From Steroidobacteraceae bacterium (GTDB lineage Bacteria; Pseudomonadota; Gammaproteobacteria; Steroidobacterales; Steroidobacteraceae), in assembly GCA_019187185.1 (NCBI GenBank), contig JABAQU010000002.1:62001-126000 (forward strand): a DNA stretch of 64,000 nucleotides. Direction: 5' to 3'. Below the pieces are notes generated by a model. It saw nothing but the letters and a program-made list of their open reading frames with translations, ran no database searches and was not told the DNA's origin. Every line of letters starts with the position of its first letter. The stretch's first letter is position 1. Shown here piece by piece: positions 1 to 6,832 of the stretch. Both the position numbers and the translations under genes were made by a program.

Positions 1-74
1 GACAGCTGCGTCTTGGCGGCGTGCATGTTGAACGTCTTGCCACTCATTGCACCATGTTAGCTAATAGCATCGGA

Positions 75-794
75 CTAAACAAGGATGCTGGCGGCGAACT
101 CCCAGGTATCGCCGCCGCGCGCGCCGCTCACGCAGCGCACGCGCTCGCGCGATGCAGCAATGAACCAGGTGTGTGCGCCCTTCGGCTTGGCGCGTCCGAA
201 CACCGTGGGCGTGAGCGCCGCCACGCAGGATGCGTGTTGCGGGTCGCGCACCGACTCGTAACGGATCAGCTCGATCCGTGCCTCGCGCGCTGCAGTGGCG
301 AGCGCCTGGGTCGCGCCGTAGTCGCGGCGATCCGTCCACAGCGCGCGGTCCTTCGCGAGCGGCGCTGCCGTGAGATCGACCGCATTGCCCCGCACGCCCA
401 CGCTGAACGCCGTGTGCGGCACCGGCTTGAGATCGGGCGTGCCCGGGGAGTCGAGCAGGAAGCGCAACTGCCAATAGCTCTTCTCGGCGAGCGATGTGCG
501 AAGTTCCTCCGCCCCGTACCACACGCCCGCTGCGAACGGCGCGCGAAAACGTGACCCGGCCCGGGGCCGATAGCGGAACGGTGTGGCGAGGAGATAGTGG
601 AGCCTTTCCGTGCCCGGCAGCAGCGCGGGCTTGCTCGCCTCGAGGATGCCCTCGAGCAGGGCCTGCTCTGCCAGCGAGTCGGCGAGCCGCATCGTTGAGG
701 CCGTGTGCTGCGCCTCGACGACCCGCCACAGCACGCGCTGGTAGCGGCGCGCGCTAGAGGCGAGCGCGGGCGGCGTCCAGGTAGTCGACGGCAC
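75..794 (-). CDS. RES-domain toxin of a RES/Xre toxin-antitoxin pair
   Basis: The 239-residue protein carries the RES fold. The conserved positions are visible: Arg82 in the SRFR segment, Tyr93 in GVWYGAEE, Glu104 in SLAEKSYW and Ser181 in RYESVRDP. Characterised RES toxins (MbcT, ParT, Res families) degrade or modify NAD+ or ADP-ribosylate targets; which activity applies here cannot be read from sequence. The gene lies downstream of and overlaps the Xre-type antitoxin gene by 41 bases, the usual antitoxin-first order, so the two are probably translated from one transcript. The length is ordinary for the family and no truncation is seen. Annotation as the toxin rests on both the domain and the partner. 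Confidence 0.88.
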   Translation of the reverse strand: MPSTTWTPPALASSARRYQRVLWRVVEAQHTASTMRLADSLAEQALLEGILEASKPALLPGTERLHYLLATPFRYRPRAGSRFRAPFAAGVWYGAEELRTSLAEKSYWQLRFLLDSPGTPDLKPVPHTAFSVGVRGNAVDLTAAPLAKDRALWTDRRDYGATQALATAAREARIELIRYESVRDPQHASCVAALTPTVFGRAKPKGAHTWFIAASRERVRCVSGARGGDTWEFAASILV

Positions 795-1140
795 GCGCCA
801 GACCCGCCGGGTCGCGCATCAGTTCGAGCGGCACGCCGCCGAGCGCGGCATTCGGCGCGCGCATCCACGCACGGGCCGCGGCATCGTCCAAACCCACGAT
901 CGCATCGAGCGAGCGGAACGAACGCACGAAGAGCGCCGCGAGCTGCCAGGGCTTGCTGCCCTCCTCGAGGGCCTTGCCGCCGCTCGCGAGGCGCGAGGCC
1001 GTGGCGCTGCTGACGCCGATGATCTCGGCGAGCTCGCCCTGTCTCACCCCGAGAAACCCCGCCGCACGAACGGCCGCGCGGGCGAGGACGGCGCCCGGGT
1101 CGGGGGCTGCTTCGCGTTTTCGCTGGCCTGTGGGGTGCAT
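754..1140 (-). CDS. Xre/MbcA/ParS-type antitoxin of the RES pair
   Basis: A 128-residue protein with an N-terminal Xre-like helix-turn-helix (about residues 25-60, around GELAEIIGVSSATASRLASG) followed by the C-terminal toxin-binding segment typical of MbcA/ParS/Xre antitoxins (LFVRSFRSLDAIVG, then a WMRAPNAALGG-like stretch and a final YLDAARARL). Antitoxins of this group bind the RES toxin and repress their own promoter. The gene comes first and overlaps the toxin start. The start ATG at 1140 follows a well-formed promoter by only about ten bases from the -10 box, so the leader is very short or absent. Confidence 0.87.
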   Translation of the reverse strand: MHPTGQRKREAAPDPGAVLARAAVRAAGFLGVRQGELAEIIGVSSATASRLASGGKALEEGSKPWQLAALFVRSFRSLDAIVGLDDAAARAWMRAPNAALGGVPLELMRDPAGLARAVDYLDAARARL

Positions 1141-1150
1141 TTCGGTGGAA

Positions 1151-1179
1151 ACTATACCGCCAGTTTGTTTCTACTGCAA
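1151..1179 (-). promoter_or_regulatory. Sigma70-type promoter and likely operator of the RES/Xre pair
   Basis: On the minus strand there is TTGCAG (1179-1174), a 17-base spacer and TATAGT (1156-1151), directly upstream of the antitoxin ATG at 1140. An inverted repeat GAAAC-N14-GTTTC (1148-1152 and 1067+100=1167-1171) straddles the -10 and spacer, a likely place for the Xre antitoxin to bind and autoregulate. The promoter is seen directly; the operator role is inferred from the family. Confidence 0.65.
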
Positions 1180-1254
1180 TTTTTAGGCGCGGCATTGAAG
1201 CGAAGGGCCCGGAGACGGCGCCCGCGCTCCTGCCACCCCCCTGCAGGTTCGCGT

Positions 1255-1283
1255 TTGAATGGCGAGGGTCCCTTCAGTAGACT
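1255..1283 (+). promoter_or_regulatory. Promoter of tRNA-Pro
   Basis: TTGAAT (1255-1260), a 17-base spacer and TAGACT (1278-1283) lie 16 bases upstream of the tRNA. The segment after the -10 (GCGCGGC) is GC-rich, as in stringently controlled stable-RNA promoters. Confidence 0.6.
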
Positions 1284-1299
1284 GCGCGGCTCTCCGCCT

Positions 1300-1376
<77 letters not shown>

Positions 1377-1523
1377 CTGATGCCTTTTGTCCATTCCGGA
1401 CAGATGATTGTCCAATCCGCGCAATCGGGCGCGTGGGAATCCGAGGGCGATTCAGGATTGCTCCGCCTGCAGGAGCACTGCGGCTCGCAGGCTACCACGT
1501 GCGCAAGCGCCGGGGGTCACTGG

Positions 1524-2225
1524 TCAGCGCGCAGCAACCGTCGGCCGCGCCTCGGCCGCGCGGGTCTGGTAGCGCACGACGATTCGCGCCACCTGGGCGT
1601 GCACCGGGTCCTCGTTCCACACGTTGACGCAGACGGGCGCGAGGCTGTCGGTCGCGGCGATGGTCTCGGGCGCATCGGCAAACGAAACGTCGCCTGCCCC
1701 ACCGTCGCCTGCCGCCGAATGCGCCTGCCAGCCCTCGCCCGCACCCGCCGCGCGGGAATAGCGCTCGATCCCGAGACGCTCGGCTGCAGCGGGAACCTGG
1801 GTGCAGAGCAGGACTGGCGCAAGTGCCGTCGATTCGCAGAGCGGCGCAGGCCCTTCGCTGTCCGCGCTGCTGCGCACGCAGGGTGCGAGTCGCACCAGTG
1901 CCTCGGACGACGCGACGAGCGGCGGCGAGTGGAGGACATCGGCGCGGCGCTCGCTCGCGAGCGTGAGCGCGTGCAGCTGCTCGTCGATCTCGCCGCGCAT
2001 TCGGGCCATTTCCTGCCGCGCGCCGTCCGCGCGCAGCTCGGAGTAGGCATATCCGCCGACCGCAGAGGCAACGACGATCGCAGCGAGCATCAGCATCGTG
2101 CGCAACATGCTGCGGCGGGGCCGCCCCGGCGATGGTGTGCGCGCCCTCATCAGCTGGAATCCGGCCGCACTCACGGTGGCCGATGCGCCGATGATGGCAG
2201 CGACGATGGTCTCCGACAGTCCCAT
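1524..2225 (-). CDS. Hypothetical membrane-anchored protein
   Basis: I do not recognise this 233-residue protein. It begins with a hydrophobic stretch (about residues 7-25), then a basic linker rich in Arg and Pro, and a second strong transmembrane segment (about 41-60, LRTMLMLAAIVVASAVGGYAY). A short heptad-like helix follows (about 68-92, with MRGEIDEQLHALTLASERR), then a region with several Cys residues that would lie on the periplasmic side, and an Arg-rich end. The pattern suggests an inner-membrane protein with a coiled-coil neck and an extracytoplasmic domain. It stands alone between the tRNA and the molybdoenzyme gene, and the context gives no function. Confidence 0.6.
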   Translation of the reverse strand: MGLSETIVAAIIGASATVSAAGFQLMRARTPSPGRPRRSMLRTMLMLAAIVVASAVGGYAYSELRADGARQEMARMRGEIDEQLHALTLASERRADVLHSPPLVASSEALVRLAPCVRSSADSEGPAPLCESTALAPVLLCTQVPAAAERLGIERYSRAAGAGEGWQAHSAAGDGGAGDVSFADAPETIAATDSLAPVCVNVWNEDPVHAQVARIVVRYQTRAAEARPTVAAR

Positions 2226-2376
2226 GGCATCCTCGAACGAACCCGGACTCGGACCGGCGGATTCTAGCGACCGGGCACCGCCTGCCGCAGCCGACCCGGC
2301 CCACGCTCCGCCGTGGATGCGACGCGGAATCGGCGAACTGTGATGCAGGTCACACGCGGCGCCGGAGCCGCCGCAG

Positions 2377-4563
2377 CTATGCGGCGTGGCGCCGCACGTT
2401 GACGGGCAGGTCGCTCATGCGCGGGATGCCGCACCATGGGTCGAAATCGCGATCCACCGGAATCAGGCGCCCGATGTTGCTGCCGACTTCGCGGACCTGT
2501 GCCGTTTCATCCTCGGCGGGCAGGTCACCGAAGGCATGCGTCATCGAGACGAGGCCGCGCCGCAGGGTTTCGTCGGCCTCCGCGACACCGAGGATCGCGC
2601 CATGGTCCGAGGATATCTCGATGAGCTCGCCCGTCGCGATGCCGAGTTCGCGCAGGTCCTCGGGGTGCATGAATGCCGGGTTGTAGCGGTACTTGCGCAC
2701 GAGGCGCGCGAAATTGCGGCCGAACGAGTTGTAGCGATCCGCGAAGCGGCGCGGGATCAGCCGGTAGCGAAACCCCGGTCGTGACGCATCCTGCGCCGCT
2801 GCTACTTCGCCGAGCTGCGCGATCATCGCTGGATCGGCGAGCTGCAGCTTCGCCGTGCACGCGGGATCCTTCGGCAGCACGTGCACGACCTCGTCGTCGA
2901 AGATGGCGCCGTGCGGATGCGCCTTGACCTGCGCGAGCGGCACGCGCGAGCCTTGTGCGAGCGCCGCGAGCAATTCCTCCGTCGACGGTGCGCGCTGCAT
3001 GTCGAGCCCGGCGCTCTGTGCCTTGCGGCCGGTCGTGATCCAGGGCACCGCGCTCTCGAGCGACAGCGTGAGCCCCATGCGGCGGGCGAGGCCATGGAAG
3101 AACGCGCCCTCCTCGATCACGTCCGCGCCGGGCGGCGGATCGACGAGTTGCGGCGAGTACTGGGCGTAGGGCGTCTCGTATCCCATGCCGTAGGCGAACA
3201 TCGACAGCGACTCGACCGGCAGCGTGATGCCCGGCTGCTCGAGCGCAAGCCGCGGCGCGATGACATAGTGCGCGAGTTTCGCCGTCGCCGACATCTCCGG
3301 ATCGATCGTCACGAGCAGCTCGAGCCGCTGCATCGCCTCGAGCGTTTTCTGCTGGTTCGGCCAGGCGGCAACGGGATTGCCGCCGACGCAGATGAGCGCA
3401 CGCACCTGCCCCTCGCCCTCGAGCAGGATCTCCTCCGCAAGCGCCGCGGTCGGCAGCCCCGCGGCGGTGTTGCCGAAGCCGCGCACGCGCAGGCGCTCGC
3501 CGAAACCCCAGCCCGGTGTCGGCGCGACGGCCTGCGCGCGTTGCGGAAAGGCCGGCATCAGCACGCCCGGGTTCGGCAGCCGCTCGCCCGCGCGCAACCA
3601 CCGGCCGCACAGCGTGTTGAGGCACAGCAGCAGGTACTCGCTCAGCGTGCCGCGCGGCGCCATGTTGGGGCCGGTGCCGGCCGTCGCGAAACCGCGCGGG
3701 CCCGCGGCAAACAGGCGCGCGGCGCGCACGAGCGCATCGGCGGGCACATCGGCACAGCGCGTGACGCGTTCCGGCACGAACGGTTCGACCGTGCGGGCAA
3801 GGAGCGATAGCCCCTCGGCGTTGTCGTCGACGAAGGCGCGATCGAGCAGGCCCTCGTGGAGAATCACGCGCAGCAGACCCGCGATGATGGCCGGGTCCTG
3901 CCCGGGGCGGCCCTGCAGGTGCACGGTCGCGAGCCGCGCGGTCTCGGTGCGGCGGGGATCGATGACGATCAGCTTCATACCACGGCGCACCGCTTCGTGC
4001 AGCCGGCCGGAGGGATTGTTCGGCGGCGCCCCGATCGAGTGCGAGACGGCCGGATTCGAGCCGACGATCAGCCAGGTGTCCGCGGCCTCGAACGACTGCG
4101 CGCCCGCCTCCCAGCGGCCGTGCAGCGCCATCGCGATCGCCTTGCCCGGCTTGTCGATCGTGTTCGGGATGAAGCGCATCGGCGAGCCGATCGCGTTCAT
4201 CCAGGCCATCGTCATCGGGGCCGATGCCGGATACATGAACGAATACGTGCCGACATAGCTCGCGATCGCGCGCGGCCCGTGGCGCTCGAGTATTGCAGAA
4301 AGCCGCGCGGCGATTTCATCGAGGGCCTGCCCGCTCGCAATGCGCACATGCGAGCCGTCGGGCGCGCGCTTCATCGAGTGCAGCAAGCGCTGCGGGTCGT
4401 TGTGCTGGTCCGCGAGCGAGCGCCCCTTCGGGCAGATGTAGCCGCGATAGAGCGGATTGTCGCGATCGCCTGTCACCCGCAGCACGCGGCCGTCTTCCAC
4501 CTCGGCCAGTACGCCGCAATGGGCTGCGCAGAAGCGGCAGATCGTCGGGTGTATGTCGACCAT
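2377..4563 (-). CDS. Molybdopterin-dependent oxidoreductase (DMSO-reductase/formate dehydrogenase family catalytic subunit)
   Basis: A 728-residue enzyme with the N-terminal [4Fe-4S] binding pattern Cys9-Cys12-Cys16-Cys44 (CRFCAAHC and later ICPKG), a molybdopterin oxidoreductase core (about 55-480) and a C-terminal molybdopterin-dinucleotide-binding beta-barrel (about 595-720, beginning near FRLIPRRF). Such enzymes transfer two electrons or an oxygen atom at a bis-MGD molybdenum centre. No Cys or Sec is evident in the segment around RFIPNTIDKPGK, where the molybdenum ligand is expected, so an Asp or Ser ligand is possible. There is no Tat signal, so it is probably cytoplasmic. No electron-transfer or membrane subunit gene lies next to it, so substrate and partner remain unknown. 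Confidence 0.85.
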   Translation of the reverse strand: MVDIHPTICRFCAAHCGVLAEVEDGRVLRVTGDRDNPLYRGYICPKGRSLADQHNDPQRLLHSMKRAPDGSHVRIASGQALDEIAARLSAILERHGPRAIASYVGTYSFMYPASAPMTMAWMNAIGSPMRFIPNTIDKPGKAIAMALHGRWEAGAQSFEAADTWLIVGSNPAVSHSIGAPPNNPSGRLHEAVRRGMKLIVIDPRRTETARLATVHLQGRPGQDPAIIAGLLRVILHEGLLDRAFVDDNAEGLSLLARTVEPFVPERVTRCADVPADALVRAARLFAAGPRGFATAGTGPNMAPRGTLSEYLLLCLNTLCGRWLRAGERLPNPGVLMPAFPQRAQAVAPTPGWGFGERLRVRGFGNTAAGLPTAALAEEILLEGEGQVRALICVGGNPVAAWPNQQKTLEAMQRLELLVTIDPEMSATAKLAHYVIAPRLALEQPGITLPVESLSMFAYGMGYETPYAQYSPQLVDPPPGADVIEEGAFFHGLARRMGLTLSLESAVPWITTGRKAQSAGLDMQRAPSTEELLAALAQGSRVPLAQVKAHPHGAIFDDEVVHVLPKDPACTAKLQLADPAMIAQLGEVAAAQDASRPGFRYRLIPRRFADRYNSFGRNFARLVRKYRYNPAFMHPEDLRELGIATGELIEISSDHGAILGVAEADETLRRGLVSMTHAFGDLPAEDETAQVREVGSNIGRLIPVDRDFDPWCGIPRMSDLPVNVRRHAA

Positions 4564-4720
4564 GGCCGGAGCATAGCGTCCGGCAAAGCGTCGGGTAAAC
4601 CCGGCCGCGTGCTACGACGCGCGGCACCGGTATGGGTCTTGTGAACTGGCGCTGCGGTCAGGCGAGCGCGACTGTGACCACGAGCACTCTGACCAACTGA
4701 CCGTGGCTCGTTGATGCGCA

Positions 4721-4749
4721 GCCCGGCGCGACGGAAGGCAACGCCGGGC
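4721..4749 (-). terminator. Stem-loop downstream of the secreted-protein gene
   Basis: GCCCGGCG (4721-4728) and CGCCGGGC (4742-4749) form a perfect 8-bp stem with a 13-base loop, 30 bases beyond the stop of the minus-strand gene at 4779. There is no T-tract, so it may only protect the 3' end or pause transcription. The rest of 4564-4778 shows nothing identifiable. Confidence 0.3.
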
Positions 4750-4778
4750 CGCATCATCGAGTGTCCAGCAACAGATGG

Positions 4779-6089
4779 CTATTCGCCCTGACAGTTGCGC
4801 ATCTGCGCAAGTTGCAGCAGGCGGGCGAGCCGCGGATTCGCCTTGACCTCACTACCTGCGTTCGCTGCAAGACCCGCGATCTGCGTGTTCATCTTCTGTT
4901 CCGTCGGGCGACGCTCGGCGTTCATGCGCTCTCCCATAGCCTTGTCCTGGGCCTGGAACGATTGCTGCAGCGTCTCTGCGCTTCGGCCGCGCACGGTGCC
5001 GCCACTTGCGACCTCGACGGCCGTGTCAGTCGCGGAGGCGGCCTGGATGGCCGCATTCTGCTTGATTCCCGTGGCGGTGACTTCGGCCTGCTGTCGCTTG
5101 AGCATTGATTGTTCCTTCGCCATCGTGGACTGCGCCTCGGCGAGCTGCTTCTGGTCAGGCTCCGCATACTGCTGCTGCTTAAGTTCCGCATTGATCTGGG
5201 CGCACGTCATCTGCTCATCGCCCGGTCGCGCGGCGCTCGGGTCGTTCGCTGCGGCGAGATAACTCGTTTGCGCACCCATCAGTTTCTCGCAGTCAGCGAC
5301 CGACATTGTCGAGCTCGGCATGCTCGCGAACTGTGCGCAATTGACCGGTGACCCTCCCGCCGACGGCGGCGGCGATGCGCCGCCCGTCGCGGGTGCGGCG
5401 GTAGCGCCATCCTGGCCGCCAAGGCTCGCATTCACGGCATTCGTGACCTGCGCGAGCAGGGGGTTGAGCAAATCCTGACTATCAGCATCGGCCGTGCCCT
5501 TGAACGACCCGGATGCCAGCACGGCGTGGTTGCCCACGGCGGTCAGCCGGTAGTCGAAGGTCACCGTATCACCGCGCTTGATGTTCGAGTGCTGAACACC
5601 TGCCATCTGTTCCATGGCCTGCTGCTGGCTCGCGGCCGCCGCGCGATAGGCGGCGTTCTGCGCCATCTGGCTCGCCATCTGCGCCGCCAGTGCGCCATTG
5701 CCGCTACCGCCGATGCCGCCCGCGCCAGCGAGCGGCAGCAGGCTCGCGAGCGGCGCGAGTCTGCGAAACAGGCTTCCCGCGCTGTGCTTCTGCGTCACAT
5801 GCGTCTCGAGCACATAGTCGCAGTAGCTCTGCGCGCCGCCGCCCGCCTGGTCGGCGGTTGTGAGCGGGATGACGCGCACCGACGCGCTCGCGAGGTGCGC
5901 CATCAGCGCCTGCCGGACCGTCTCCATCGAATCGACCCCGCCTTGTTCGAGCTGCACCTGCGGCGCTACCACTCCAATAGTGACCGGCCCACCCCCCGCG
6001 GACCAAGCCGCCGGCACGTGCGCGGCCGCGACCAGAATGGCGAATGCCGTGCATGCGTCAATCCATCGCATTTGCGATCGAGTTCCCAT
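4779..6089 (-). CDS. Hypothetical secreted protein
   Basis: I do not recognise this 436-residue protein. It has a signal peptide (about residues 1-30, hydrophobic core ACTAFAILVAAAHVPAAWSA). It then has a region of about 150 residues that looks like an alpha/beta domain (TIGVVAPQVQLEQ, then VRQALMAHL and a CDYVLETHVTQ strand), a Gly/Ala/Met-rich low-complexity stretch (about 130-165) and a Pro/Ala/Gly linker near 240. The C-terminal half is Gln-, Ala- and Met-rich, predicted helical and probably coiled coil. The start at 6089 is supported by a GGGAG ribosome-binding site. It diverges from the sigma factor-kinase pair 150 bases away, so it could be a target of that regulator, but nothing proves it. 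Confidence 0.7.
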   Translation of the reverse strand: MGTRSQMRWIDACTAFAILVAAAHVPAAWSAGGGPVTIGVVAPQVQLEQGGVDSMETVRQALMAHLASASVRVIPLTTADQAGGGAQSYCDYVLETHVTQKHSAGSLFRRLAPLASLLPLAGAGGIGGSGNGALAAQMASQMAQNAAYRAAAASQQQAMEQMAGVQHSNIKRGDTVTFDYRLTAVGNHAVLASGSFKGTADADSQDLLNPLLAQVTNAVNASLGGQDGATAAPATGGASPPPSAGGSPVNCAQFASMPSSTMSVADCEKLMGAQTSYLAAANDPSAARPGDEQMTCAQINAELKQQQYAEPDQKQLAEAQSTMAKEQSMLKRQQAEVTATGIKQNAAIQAASATDTAVEVASGGTVRGRSAETLQQSFQAQDKAMGERMNAERRPTEQKMNTQIAGLAANAGSEVKANPRLARLLQLAQMRNCQGE

Positions 6090-6238
6090 CGCGGTCTCCC
6101 GTGAAACGCCCGTGCCCGACAGATAGCGCGCAAAGGACGTCCAGATCGGCTCATTCGGGGGCCGTTCCGGGCTGGCGCGCCCCCCAGCGATGCATTAGTG
6201 TCATGACGCGCCGCAACCCGGGAAGTACAGCTCTCTGT

Positions 6239-6832
6239 ATGGCCAATTCGGACGCGGAAATCAGCGGTCAGATAACCAGGCTGCTGCTCGAGTGGAGCGC
6301 CGGCCGGGAGTCGGCACTGGCGACGCTGATGCCGCTCGTCTACCAGGAACTGCATTCGATGGCCGTGCGGCACCTGCGCAAGGAGCGCAGTTCGCATACT
6401 CTTCAAAGCACCGCGCTCGTGCACGAAGCGTTCCTGCGACTTGTTGACCAGTCGCGTGTGGACTGGCAGGGTCGCACGCAGTTTTTCGCGCTCGCCTCGC
6501 AAATGATGCGACGGATCCTCATCGATCATGCGCGCAAGCATTCCTCTCGCAAGCGCGGCGGCGGGATGGTGGCTGTGAGTTTCGACGAGGCCGCGATCGC
6601 GCCGAGCGACAATTCACTGGTCGACCTCGAGGCGATCGACGATGCGCTGCAGCGGCTCGAGGCGCTGGATGCGCAGCAAGGTCAGCTCGTCGAGTTGCGA
6701 TTTTTCGGCGGACTCAACATCGAGGACACCGCCGACGTACTTGGCATCTCGCCTGCAACCGCCAAGCGCGAATGGGTGTTGGCCCGCGCCTGGCTGCAGC
6801 GCGAGCTCGGCAGCGGTGGTGAGCGCGGATGA
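6239..6832 (+). CDS. ECF-type RNA polymerase sigma factor (TIGR02999-like)
   Basis: A 197-residue sigma factor with region 2 (about 18-100, including the helix HEAFLRLVDQ and the segment RTQFFALASQMMRRILIDHARK) and region 4 (about 130-185, with ELRFFGGLNIEDTADVLGIS as the helix-turn-helix). At the place in region 2.2 where ordinary ECF factors carry an acidic DAED-like motif, this protein has Gln56-Ser57-Thr58-Ala59. The family is commonly found next to Ser/Thr kinases, and here the kinase start codon overlaps the sigma stop codon (ATGA). No anti-sigma factor gene is adjacent. The start at ATG 6239 fits homologues; a GGGAAG sits 13 bases upstream. An in-frame start 36 bases earlier is less likely. 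Confidence 0.9.
   Translation: MANSDAEISGQITRLLLEWSAGRESALATLMPLVYQELHSMAVRHLRKERSSHTLQSTALVHEAFLRLVDQSRVDWQGRTQFFALASQMMRRILIDHARKHSSRKRGGGMVAVSFDEAAIAPSDNSLVDLEAIDDALQRLEALDAQQGQLVELRFFGGLNIEDTADVLGISPATAKREWVLARAWLQRELGSGGERG

Noticed and set aside
266..1195. Open frame overlapping the RES and Xre genes
   Set aside because: Different frame of the same two genes, Arg-rich and without a recognisable domain.
1377..1523. Terminator or small gene after the tRNA
   Set aside because: A short TGTCC/GGACA repeat near 1388-1402 is too weak for a terminator without a T-tract, and there is no supported coding frame.
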